Positions 25,493 to 34,575 of a DNA stretch of 64,000 nucleotides are shown piece after piece. Made by a program: the position numbers and the translations under genes. The notes beneath the pieces are model-generated. The model saw nothing but the letters and a program-made list of their open reading frames with translations. It was not told the origin of the DNA and did no database searches. Source of the DNA: Winogradskyella schleiferi (GTDB taxonomy: Bacteria; Bacteroidota; Bacteroidia; Flavobacteriales; Flavobacteriaceae); the NCBI RefSeq assembly GCF_013394655.1, contig NZ_CP053351.1, positions 2,572,501 through 2,636,500 on the forward strand, written 5' to 3'. Positions within the stretch are counted from its first letter, which is position 1, and each line of letters begins with the position of its first letter.

Positions 25493-26757
25493 TTATTACC
25501 TCCCATTAATTTTTCAATCATACTTCCGCCAGGCATAGTTGGCGATGCATCGTCTTTTAGCAAACCAGAATCTGCACGGCTAAATAATGATTGCATTATT
25601 AAATGTTGCTCGGTTGGGTCTATGTTTTTTTCTTTTTTAAGAGCTAAAAACACGTAGGCTAATTGCTCACGTTCTTCCGCATCTCTCACCAAGTGGTAAG
25701 AGCTAAAGGTTAGTTTAGAAAATATCCGAATGGCAAATGCTAAAAATGATACAAAGGTTATAAAAACAATGGACCAACGTATTGCACTTGCAGAGGTTGC
25801 AAACAAGTCTTTTATTGTACCGTCTGATATAAAGTATAGCACAGCACTTAAAGACAAAATAGCAATTACTGAGCAAGTTATTAACGCTATTAACCATTTT
25901 CGTCCTTCAGCTTTTAACTTAACTGCTCTATCGTTCCAATATTTAGCTGGTGCTTCTAGTTTTAGTTTTTCTTTATAGATGACTTCTAAATCTTTAAAGG
26001 CTTTATCAGAGTCAGATAGAAAATCTGAAAACTTATTTTGGCTATCAGTTTTCCATTTTTCATATTCAGTATTCTTTTTTCGAATTAATCGGGAAATTGC
26101 TTTTTCTTTTTCAATATATTCATTTTCTTTTTCGGCAATATGGTCACTAACATTTTTATCATTTTGCTCAAGATTTTTGACATATTCTGACCGTATTCTA
26201 CTTAAAGTTTGGCGCTCATTATTTCGTCTTTTTACTAAATCCGAATCTTGAGTAAAAAACTCATACGCACGTTGCCAACCAATGAAATAGTTTTTATCTG
26301 AACGGCTATAATCAAAGTTTTGGTTTGTAAAGAAATCAAAAGCACCAATAGATGCACCTTTGAATTCACTATCTAATTTAATCAGGAAATCTGTTGTTTC
26401 AGACTCTTTATTGAAATATCGTTCTGCACTGTTGCCTGTATTAGTAAGTTCTTTTTTTAAGGTACTCCATTCACCTTCTTTGTGCGACCTTTGATTAATA
26501 ACATTTACAGTTACAAAAGTTTCAATCTTAGTCTTGCAGTGACTGAAATATCTTTTACTCGGCTTTAAGGTTTCTGGTAAAGGCTCATTATTTTCAAAAA
26601 AATCTAATTGATTTTTAAAAAATTGAAATATGATATCGATACCAACTAAATCAATTTCGAAATTGGCAAATTTAAAATCAAGATGCACCTCTAACGAATT
26701 ATACCAAGCTTTATGCTCTGATTGCCTTATGGCTTTTCTTATTTCTGTTACGTTCAT
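25489..26757 (-). CDS. DUF6161-like membrane-anchored coiled-coil protein
   Basis: The 422-residue protein has a long coiled coil (about residues 175-265; KNLEQNDKNVSDHIAEKENEY and similar), two hydrophobic segments (about 290-312 and 328-348) and a C-terminal domain with FSSYHLVRDAEEREQLAYVF and QHLIMQSLFSRADSG. This end matches my memory of DUF6161, a poorly studied family; I could not check it. The topology suggests an inner-membrane protein with both ends in the cytoplasm. It starts 1 base after the hsdR stop and lies between hsdR and a second copy of the hsdR end. A defence-linked effector or sensor role is inference. Confidence 0.7.
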   Translation of the reverse strand: MNVTEIRKAIRQSEHKAWYNSLEVHLDFKFANFEIDLVGIDIIFQFFKNQLDFFENNEPLPETLKPSKRYFSHCKTKIETFVTVNVINQRSHKEGEWSTLKKELTNTGNSAERYFNKESETTDFLIKLDSEFKGASIGAFDFFTNQNFDYSRSDKNYFIGWQRAYEFFTQDSDLVKRRNNERQTLSRIRSEYVKNLEQNDKNVSDHIAEKENEYIEKEKAISRLIRKKNTEYEKWKTDSQNKFSDFLSDSDKAFKDLEVIYKEKLKLEAPAKYWNDRAVKLKAEGRKWLIALITCSVIAILSLSAVLYFISDGTIKDLFATSASAIRWSIVFITFVSFLAFAIRIFSKLTFSSYHLVRDAEEREQLAYVFLALKKEKNIDPTEQHLIMQSLFSRADSGLLKDDASPTMPGGSMIEKLMGGNK

Positions 26758-26758
26758 G

Positions 26759-29566
26759 TTAGGCCGCTAATACTTCATTGAGTTCGTTAATAATATCATT
26801 CATTTGATTACCAAATAATTGGTACATTTTTCCTTTTCCACCTTTGGCATCAAAAGGGGTGTACTCTAAATCATCTATTTCTATATGGTAACTACTAACT
26901 ACATGGTCTTTTATCATTCGTAGCCAGTCTAACTGTTCTTTTGTAAAACGGTTGTGTTGTCCTGCGTTTTGCTTAAAAATCCAGGTTTTAAAATTGTTTT
27001 CAATGGTTTTGTCGTAGGCTTTTAATTCGCTGTCTATGCCACAAGCTCTTCTAATTAAAGAAACCAAAGCAGTTAATTCGTCTTTTGGTTGTTTGCTTTT
27101 TACTTCTTCTAAAGTTGAATAAGCATCCCAAACATAATCAGGTGCTAACAATGGTTTTTCTAATTGTAGTTTTTCCATCACATCTTTTATCATTTTAAAC
27201 GTAATGTCTCTACGATTATACGGTTGATTATAAAAAATACTCAAAGCTTTGATTTCGTCTTTGTTTGCTTCTAAATATTCGGTAAAATCTTTTACAATTT
27301 CTGTTGCTTTATCTACAGAAGTAATTTCCCATTCGCTTTTTGTAACGGTATCTATATTTACACTATCAATAATTTGTTCGTGTTGTTTACGTACATTGTC
27401 TAGATAATCGTTTAATTCTCCGTTAAACGTTTTACTAGCTTCTAAAATCAATTTTTCTTGTGCATTCTTTTTTGCATCTTCAATTAAAGCTGGTGTTTGG
27501 TCTTGAACAGGAATTTTGTCAATTTCAATTTGTACTTTCGTTTCAATTTCGTCTTGGTCAAAAGCAGTAATTAATTCTTTGGTAATTTGTTTTAAGTTTT
27601 TACCATTAGAAAACTCCAATAATTTGTCTTTTTCCTTTTCTGTAATTTGTTTCTCTAAACGAATTAATCGGTTTGCTAAAGACAAAAACAAATCTTCGTC
27701 TGCAACTCCCATTGTTACTGCTCCTAATAAATCTTTCATTGGAACAGATGGTTTACGTTCTAAAGGTCTGCTGTCCGTTTTTTTAGATTTTGTTGCACCC
27801 ACAGCATCTACAATTACGAAATGCGTTTTTGTTTTAGCTGTTTTAGTTACTAATTGCAAAGAATCACTATTTATAGTTCGTGTTCCACGACCTTTCATTT
27901 GTTCAAAATAGTTGATGCTTTTTACATCTCGCATAAACAATAAAACTTCTAAAGGTTTTACGTCTGTTCCTGTTGCAATCATATCAACTGTAACTGCAAT
28001 TCGAGGATAATAGGAATTTCTAAAACGGTTTAAAATAGATTTTGGGTCTTCCTCAATTTTGTAAGTTACTTTTTTGCAAAAGTCGTTTCCTTCGTCAAAT
28101 TCTTCTCGAATGATTTTTATAATATCGTCTGCGTGACTATCGGTTTTTGCAAACACTAATGTTTTTGGCACTTCATATTCTCCATTTTCGTCAATACGAT
28201 TTGGGTAGATAGTCGTTTTTAAAGCTCTTTTGTATTCACGAATGATATTTCTTATTTGACTTGGATTGACAACTTTTTTATCTAAATCGTTCCGTTTGTA
28301 GTCTGTATCTTCATCTTCTTGTTGCCAACGTTTTTTACGTGTTAGTTTATCTCGTCTGTCCACAAACCAACCTGCTTTTATAGTTTCTCCATTTTGAGAA
28401 ATTTCTGTTTCAATGGTATAAACATCATAAGGTACATTTACACCATCTGTTACAGATTCTTCATACGTATATTGGCTCACTACGTTTTCATTAAAAAAAC
28501 CAAAGGTTCTTTTGTCTGGTGTTGCAGTTAAACCAATTAAAAACGCATCAAAATAATCCAATACCTGTTTCCATAAATTATAAATAGAACGGTGCGCTTC
28601 GTCAATGACTATAAAATCAAATTGTTCAATGGGTACTTTTGGGGTGTACTCAACAGGAACAGCTTTGTTTTTAGCCATTTTGTTCTGTAACCACGAGTTT
28701 TCATTTGGGTTATCCAGTTCGGCACTTTCGTCTAAGTCTTCTCCTTTTAAAATAGAATACAGACGTTGTATGGTTGAAATACAAACTTGACTATCTGAAG
28801 CGATATAACTGGAAGATAAACGCTGCACATTGTACAATTCTGTGAATTTTCGGTTATCGTCATTAGGCTGAAAGGTCATAAATTCCTGTTCTGCCTGTTC
28901 ACCCAAGTTTTTGGTATCCACTAAAAACAGAATACGTTTTGCATCTGCGTGTTTTAGTAAACGATACACAAAAGTTGCTGCTGTAAACGTTTTTCCCGCT
29001 CCAGTCGCCATTTGAATTAAGGCTTTTGGTCTGTTCTTTTTAAAAGAATGTTCCAAGTTATTAATGGCTACAATTTGAGCCGGACGCAAACCTGTATCAT
29101 CTAAAGGAGGCATTGATAATAAGCGGTCTCTTAGACTCTTCCCTTTTTTTAACCACTGCGCAATGGTACTTGGTTTATGAAAACTAAAAACATTTCTACC
29201 TCTCGGTTTTGGATCTCGATAATCTGTAAAACGTGTAATAGTTCCTGTGCTTTCGTACACGAAAGGCAAGGGGTCATTGTTCAAGTACTTTAGTTTTGCT
29301 GAAGCATATCCTTTAGATTGTTCCTCAACAACTGTAAGTCTGTGTCCTTCGTCTTCCCGTTTTGCTTCTATAATCCCGACGGGTTTTCGGTCTGCAAACA
29401 GCACATAATCGGCTGGCCCAACATCAGTTTGGTATTCACGCACTGCAACTCCCTTTCCAACAGATAAGTCAACTTTCTTTTTAGACTGAACCAACCATCC
29501 AGCCTCTCGAAGCATAGTATCGATTTTATCACGAGCTAATTGTTCTGGGTTTTGGTTGATTGACAT
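26759..29566 (-). CDS. hsdR: Type I restriction-modification endonuclease/translocase subunit HsdR
   Basis: HsdR cuts and translocates DNA when the site is unmodified. The 935-residue EcoEI-like protein has an N-terminal PD-(D/E)XK nuclease part (D53 in GPADYVLF, E67-A-K69 in GIIEAKR), the helicase Walker A MATGAGKTF (186-194), DEAH box (VIDEAHRSI), GLTATPD, and motif VI region (MKGRGTRT). The C-terminus (EYTPFDAKGGKGKMYQLFG to NEVLAA) is the part duplicated at 25331-25492. It is the first gene of the island in transcription order, 74 bases from the gene upstream on the same strand. Confidence 0.97.
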   Translation of the reverse strand: MSINQNPEQLARDKIDTMLREAGWLVQSKKKVDLSVGKGVAVREYQTDVGPADYVLFADRKPVGIIEAKREDEGHRLTVVEEQSKGYASAKLKYLNNDPLPFVYESTGTITRFTDYRDPKPRGRNVFSFHKPSTIAQWLKKGKSLRDRLLSMPPLDDTGLRPAQIVAINNLEHSFKKNRPKALIQMATGAGKTFTAATFVYRLLKHADAKRILFLVDTKNLGEQAEQEFMTFQPNDDNRKFTELYNVQRLSSSYIASDSQVCISTIQRLYSILKGEDLDESAELDNPNENSWLQNKMAKNKAVPVEYTPKVPIEQFDFIVIDEAHRSIYNLWKQVLDYFDAFLIGLTATPDKRTFGFFNENVVSQYTYEESVTDGVNVPYDVYTIETEISQNGETIKAGWFVDRRDKLTRKKRWQQEDEDTDYKRNDLDKKVVNPSQIRNIIREYKRALKTTIYPNRIDENGEYEVPKTLVFAKTDSHADDIIKIIREEFDEGNDFCKKVTYKIEEDPKSILNRFRNSYYPRIAVTVDMIATGTDVKPLEVLLFMRDVKSINYFEQMKGRGTRTINSDSLQLVTKTAKTKTHFVIVDAVGATKSKKTDSRPLERKPSVPMKDLLGAVTMGVADEDLFLSLANRLIRLEKQITEKEKDKLLEFSNGKNLKQITKELITAFDQDEIETKVQIEIDKIPVQDQTPALIEDAKKNAQEKLILEASKTFNGELNDYLDNVRKQHEQIIDSVNIDTVTKSEWEITSVDKATEIVKDFTEYLEANKDEIKALSIFYNQPYNRRDITFKMIKDVMEKLQLEKPLLAPDYVWDAYSTLEEVKSKQPKDELTALVSLIRRACGIDSELKAYDKTIENNFKTWIFKQNAGQHNRFTKEQLDWLRMIKDHVVSSYHIEIDDLEYTPFDAKGGKGKMYQLFGNQMNDIINELNEVLAA

Positions 29567-29640
29567 TTATATATAAGTTAACTATAAAAGTTTAAAAATA
29601 GGAATCTTTTGTATAGTAAAGCAAATTCAATTTAAAAGTA

Positions 29641-31167
29641 TCAATTAAAATTAATAGGTAGCCCTATTCCTAATCCAAATCTCAAATCATTGTCTTCGCT
29701 ATTTGGACTTAGATTTAAATCTGTCCTATCGATAAATGCTTGTATTGTAATCAACGGTTTATTTTTTTCTTTGTTTGCTAAGCTAAAAAGCATACCTAAA
29801 CGCATAGGGTACAATTCCTTATCATCTATTAAACTATTTCTGTTAAATACGATACGTTCATAACCTAATATTCCAAAAATACCAACGGGTAGTGAAAATG
29901 GATAATAATAAGCATCGAAAACAAACTTTCGGCCAAAACCAAACTCATATATACTATCTCCTATAAATGCACTATCGGTATTAGTAAAAGTAACGGGATT
30001 ACCATTTACATCATTTCCAACAGGTGTAGTAATATCCAAAGTACTATTTTTAAAACTAGAAATATTTGAAGTTCTGCTTACAGATGCAGAAAGTCTTAAG
30101 AATAAACTTTCGGGCTTATATATGTTTCTTGAGCCTTTTCCTTTTTCTAAACTATAATTCAGAGAGAAAGTAAGCCCATAGGTGTTTCCTCTTTCCTTGA
30201 CAAACATCTTCTGAAAAGTCTGAGTACTATCGTATGTAAATCTGTTAAAACTTTGTCGTTCGTAAAATGGATTAATACCCACAAAGAAGATGTGATTTCC
30301 TGCCCATTGAGCTTCGACCGTTTTTAATTCTATTTTGTTAATACTATCCTCGAGACGCTTTATTATAAATTCACGTTTGGCAGCATAGTCTTGAAGTAAT
30401 TTGGTAAGCTTAAGTCCATTTCCATTTTCAATGATAATTTTTGAATTCTTACCATTATTTATTTCAATTATTTCATCACTGCTTGTTGGCTTATTTTGTT
30501 TGAAATCAGTTGCTTTCTCTTTTATAAAATAAGGAGCTTCATCTATTTTTTCCTCTTTAATTCTATCGAAACCTTTTGAATCAATCGAATTTATATATTT
30601 ATCAATAATTTCTCTTAACACTTTGTATGCATCATCTGCTCCATCATCTTTTTCATAAATATAAATAGATTCATTATTTTTATTATGAATATTAATACTA
30701 TCCATTAATTTACGTAACCCTTCGTATTCATTTTTAGTTTTAGTAATTAAATCAAGAATTTGTAAATTAGCAGTAACCTTTGTAAGGTTATCAACTTTAT
30801 AATACTCTGACCATCTCTTAATTGGACGATAATAATTAAATGTTATTTTCCCTTTTTCACTACCTTTTTCTTGATCGAAAAAATAGATACCATTACTTGA
30901 ACTAAGATCCGCTTCTACGGATAGTACTCCACTGCTCCTCGCATACAATAGTCCGCTAAGTTTAATATTACTTTTAGCGTCATTCAGTGTGGCACTAATA
31001 CCTTGTTGAGGTGAGTTTTCGCCTAAAATCAGATAATTAAAGTCTGTTGCAATCTTTTTGCTGTAAGCTTTACTACTTACTAATCCATTCTTTTTTTCAA
31101 ATTCTACTTGCGCAAAAGAAATCATAGATAAAATCAGTGACAGAACAAAAAATATTTGAGTTTTCAT
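29641..31167 (-). CDS. Exported beta-barrel-like protein of unknown function
   Basis: This 508-residue protein has a signal peptide (residues 1-20, ending SFAQ). The N-terminal half is mixed alpha/beta with a charged linker. The C-terminal half has many alternating strands (YGLTFSLNYSLE, LFLRLSASVSR, FGFGRKFVFDAYYYPFSLPVG, LRFGLGIGLPINFN), as in an outer-membrane barrel ending in an aromatic residue. No family is recognised. It is on the same strand 74 bases upstream of hsdR, and the gap holds only a weak promoter-like sequence, so whether it belongs to the restriction operon is unclear. Confidence 0.7.
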   Translation of the reverse strand: MKTQIFFVLSLILSMISFAQVEFEKKNGLVSSKAYSKKIATDFNYLILGENSPQQGISATLNDAKSNIKLSGLLYARSSGVLSVEADLSSSNGIYFFDQEKGSEKGKITFNYYRPIKRWSEYYKVDNLTKVTANLQILDLITKTKNEYEGLRKLMDSINIHNKNNESIYIYEKDDGADDAYKVLREIIDKYINSIDSKGFDRIKEEKIDEAPYFIKEKATDFKQNKPTSSDEIIEINNGKNSKIIIENGNGLKLTKLLQDYAAKREFIIKRLEDSINKIELKTVEAQWAGNHIFFVGINPFYERQSFNRFTYDSTQTFQKMFVKERGNTYGLTFSLNYSLEKGKGSRNIYKPESLFLRLSASVSRTSNISSFKNSTLDITTPVGNDVNGNPVTFTNTDSAFIGDSIYEFGFGRKFVFDAYYYPFSLPVGIFGILGYERIVFNRNSLIDDKELYPMRLGMLFSLANKEKNKPLITIQAFIDRTDLNLSPNSEDNDLRFGLGIGLPINFN

Positions 31168-31245
31168 AATCCATATAGTTTAGTTGGTTAATAGTTAAAA
31201 TTACCTAGAAGCCCCACAGCAAACCATACCCAACAAAAGGTATAT

Positions 31246-32301
31246 TTACACCAAAGCAGTTTCAGTCAAAGTCAAAGACACAGGCCTATGATCACTAGTG
31301 CGAGTTTTCCTATTAGAACCGGCATTAGCACGCTCAAAAATCTCGTGCTCTACCTTACCCGCTTTGGCATTCACCTCCAACGGAAAGCTACCATCACAAA
31401 GCGGTTGACTCATTAATATATGGTCTATAAGCAGTGGGTTGTCGTTGGCAGAAAGGCCGAGAATGGCGTCTCTATATTTAGCCGTCCATCTTAGGTCAGC
31501 AGCATAATCAAACAAGCCATGGTTAAAATACTGCTCAGCCAACATCACATCGCCCTGCAGATTTTGTATCAGGTCAAAAAAGAGGTATTGGGTTTCAAAA
31601 AAGTCTTGTCCTGGGCCATCATTACAATCCCCAAGAATAATAATACCAGGCGCTTCCAACTGGTTAAACTTAGCATTCACATAATGCCTTATGTTTCGGG
31701 CTTGGGTCGCCAATTTCACACGTGCTTTTAATGCCGTCTCTATATACTTACCGGTAAGGTTACCATGGGCATCTCTTGTAATACGATTCAGGTTGATTTT
31801 AGATTTAAGATGCACGCCAATACACTCTATCTCTTGGCCGTTATCACATTGATAGACCAATACTTGCGGATGACGATAGTGTTTGTAGTTTTCGGGTACA
31901 ATTTTACCCCAATAATTCACACGCCAGCGATCGGCATTGACAAAAGACTGCCAAACAGAAGCGGCTTGCAAACGGCATTTGGCGGCAATAGCTGGTTTAA
32001 CTAAAAACCAAAGCCATTGCGTCCCACCCATATGATTACCATAATCCCGATCGCAATCACCAATCTGGTCGTTCGCGCCTTTCAGCAATACAGGCAACCA
32101 TTGATTTTGGAGAACTAGGTCACAAAATTTAAGGATATCAGCTTCCCCTCGTGGCCCTTCAACCATTAAAAGAATATCTGGATCAATGCTTTGTATGGTA
32201 TCATGCACACGTCCAATCCGATCCGCAACAGCGGAGGATGGCTGATCTACAGTTAAGGCTTTAGCGTGTTCTACATTCCAAGTGGAAATCTTTAACGGCA
32301 T
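31246..32301 (-). CDS. Endonuclease/exonuclease/phosphatase (EEP) family protein
   Basis: This 351-residue protein has the EEP fold: STWNVEH at the start (Asn of the metal site), a second strand LLMVEGPRG, the central GDCNDGPGQD with two Asp and an Asn, and the C-terminal SDHRPVSLTL with the catalytic Asp-His. The fold is shared by DNase I, exonuclease III and phosphodiesterases. No signal peptide is seen. It sits at the edge of the second repeat array and shares strand with the island but has its own 78-base gap. The substrate is not deducible. Confidence 0.85.
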   Translation of the reverse strand: MPLKISTWNVEHAKALTVDQPSSAVADRIGRVHDTIQSIDPDILLMVEGPRGEADILKFCDLVLQNQWLPVLLKGANDQIGDCDRDYGNHMGGTQWLWFLVKPAIAAKCRLQAASVWQSFVNADRWRVNYWGKIVPENYKHYRHPQVLVYQCDNGQEIECIGVHLKSKINLNRITRDAHGNLTGKYIETALKARVKLATQARNIRHYVNAKFNQLEAPGIIILGDCNDGPGQDFFETQYLFFDLIQNLQGDVMLAEQYFNHGLFDYAADLRWTAKYRDAILGLSANDNPLLIDHILMSQPLCDGSFPLEVNAKAGKVEHEIFERANAGSNRKTRTSDHRPVSLTLTETALV

Positions 32302-32583
32302 AATTCAGTTGCTTGTTAATTAGTTTAAATCAATAGCTACACATACCCTGTTACGGGTATTTACAACTATCGTATATCAACAACGAATTATTTAGTTCAG
32401 CACCTTAAGGGTTAGGCACTTAGGAATCGAGAATAAGTTATACTATTTATAATGAGATCTATAAAAAAATCAGTTGAAATGTTAAAATTAACTATAAAGT
32501 GTAGTTTTAAAATCAAAAACACACCACCAACCAAACAAACAACCCCTTAAATTTCAACACCATAATCCCAATTTCACCAAATA

Positions 32584-32661
<78 letters not shown>

Positions 32662-32678
32662 TAAGAAACCAAAAAAGA

Positions 32679-32722
32679 AACACCCCTAAAGTCCCCTCAA
32701 GGGGACATCCCTAACAAATCAA
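32679..32722. repeat. Short palindromic repeat (family 3), CCCCT...GGGGAC type
   Basis: AACACCCCTAAAGTCCCCTCAAGGGGACATCC forms GTCCCCT-CA-AGGGGAC. The same motif, in more or less altered form, begins the tandem units at 33391, 33717 and 34087, each time upstream of a family 1 repeat start. Confidence 0.65.
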
Positions 32723-32798
32723 CATAATTATTCCAATGTCAAGCGCTTAAGAATGAAGAAAAGAAAAGATAAGTCAAGATAACAAAACCAATAAAATA

Positions 32799-33053
32799 CG
32801 CAACACCCACATTCCGACAACGTCGGAAACCACGACCTCCTATTATTTAGCGTAAAACATGCAGTGAAGCGTAGGATTAAGCAAAAATCGATGGTAAAAA
32901 AATCAATCTAAACTCCAATCAGCTAATTGGTAAATCAAATTATCAAAAAAACCACTGACCATCATTTTTGTGCCGAAGCGAACAATATGTTTAGCTAAAA
33001 AATCGGAAGTCTTGATTTTTTTGGTTCGTTTTTTTATCAAGAAAAAAATGAAC
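32799..33053 (+). repeat. Dispersed structured repeat, family 1, copy B1
   Basis: The 5' stem is TTCCGAC-AAC-GTCGGAA and the 3' end is GGTTCGTTTTTTT-ATCAAG-AAAAAAATGAAC, a longer pure A/T version of the usual 3' hairpin that still pairs. The middle differs from the A copies. Confidence 0.75.
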
Positions 33054-33064
33054 ATATATAAAGA

Positions 33065-33381
33065 ATACCCACATTTCGACAACGTCGGAACCAACGATTT
33101 TCAGAAATAATGAGCAATAAATAAAGTTAAACTACTAAATCTAGGATTGGAAAGATGAATAACATAAATCAAACTTAATACTAATGTATCAGCGAATGGT
33201 GCTTGACAAATGCGATAGCATTCACGAATTCCGTTTTAAAACAATAAAAATCCATAAGTAATTTCCTAACAAATCGTTTTGTCCCGATAGCTATCGGGAT
33301 TGGTTCGTTTTGCATCAAGGCAACTGCGAAGCACATCATGAGTTCCTATATAAACAATAAGAATAGACGAATAAAATGAAC
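33065..33381 (+). repeat. Dispersed structured repeat, family 1, copy B2, with two interruptions
   Basis: The 5' stem TTTCGAC/GTCGGAA holds a G-T pair. After AAATCGTTTTG the palindrome TCCCGATAGCTATCGGGA is inserted before GGTTCGTTTTG. The closing strand of the 3' hairpin is then split by about 48 extra bases between CAAGGCAA and AAAATGAAC. Confidence 0.75.
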
Positions 33382-33390
33382 ATATATAAA

Positions 33391-34163
33391 AAACACCCCT
33401 AAAGTCCTCTCAAGGGGACATCACTAACAACTCAACATAATTATTCCAATGTGAAGAGCTTAAGAATGAAGAAAAAGTAGAAGAGATAAGTCAAGATAAC
33501 AAAACAAAAAAAACACGCAGTACCCGCATTCCGACAACGTCGGAAACCGCTGTCGGCAGTATAGATAATTAAAATCCGTAAAAAATAGCTGAAGCCTTGG
33601 AAGCTATTTAGGATTTTGATTATGGTTTTTATAGCTTTTAAAGGCTATAAAAAATACCTTCGACAGCAAAGGACTTTTTGGTTCGTTTTTGGTCCTTCAA
33701 AAATGAATCAGGAAACAAACACCCCTAACAGCTACGCTAGCTAATTTCCAAACCAAACATATTTTGTTTCTCATTAATCCTCAAGGGGACATCACTAACA
33801 ACTCAATATAATCATTCCAATGTCATGCGCTTAAGAATGAAGAAAAAGAAGAAGAGATAAGTCAAGATAACAAAACCAAAAAAATAAGCAACACCCAAAT
33901 TCCGACAACGTCGGAAACCGCTGTCGGCAGTATAGATAATTAAAATCCGTAAAAAATAGCTGAAGCCTTGGAAGCTATTTAGGATTTTGATTATGGTTTT
34001 TATAGCTTTTAAAGGCTATAAAAAATACCTTCGACAGCAAAGGACTTTTTGGTTCGTTTTTGGTCCTTCAAAAATGAATCAGGAAACAAACACCCCTAAC
34101 AGCTACGCTAGCTAATTTCCAAACAAAACATATTTTGTTTCTCATTAATCCTCAAGGGGACAA
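33391..34163 (+). repeat. Tandem array of two long units plus a partial third
   Basis: Units begin at 33391, 33717 and 34087. Each starts with the family 3 motif (CCCCT...CAAGGGGACA). The first two continue through an AG-rich stretch to a diverged family 1 copy: start at 33518 and 33888, a middle with GAAGCCTTGGAAGC and TATAGC-TTTTAAAG-GCTATA, and an end GGTTCGTTTTTG-GTCCTT-CAAAAATGAA. The two long units are almost identical over the family 1 part, so the duplication is recent. Confidence 0.85.
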
Positions 34164-34237
34164 TCCTAAATATTCAACCCTATAATTCCAATTTAAGCTC
34201 TAATAAAAGAAGAAAAGAAACCAGAAGCAACCAAATA

Positions 34238-34444
34238 AGCAAAACCCAAATTTCGACAACGTCGGAACCAACGATTTTCAGAAATAATGAGCCATAAATA
34301 AAGTTAAACTACTAAATCTAGGATTGGAAAGATGAATAACATAAATTAAACTTAATACTAATGTATCAGCGAATGGTACCTTAGGTAATTTCCTAATAAA
34401 TCGTTTTGATTTTTTGGTTCGTTTTGCATCAAGGCAAAATGAAC
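34238..34444 (+). repeat. Dispersed structured repeat, family 1, copy B5
   Basis: The copy has TTTCGAC/GTCGGAA at the start, the CGATTTTCAGAAATAATGAGC block, and a complete GGTTCGTTTTG-CATCAAGG-CAAAATGAAC end. It closely resembles the first part of copy B2. The remaining 131 bases to the next gene show no gene. Confidence 0.8.
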
Positions 34445-34575
34445 ATAAAACAAAAACACACAAACCCAAGCACAAATCACAATTCAAGTATCATAACCAA
34501 AAAAAATCCCGTAAAGGACAAACCAATACGGGATTCAAACAGCCAAAACCTAAGGCCTAAGGCTAGCAGCCAAAA

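Noticed and set aside
33391..34163. Tandem units as a possible integron or origin-type iteron array
   Set aside because: Only two full units plus a partial third exist, each over 300 bases. No integrase, replication gene or short iterons are seen.
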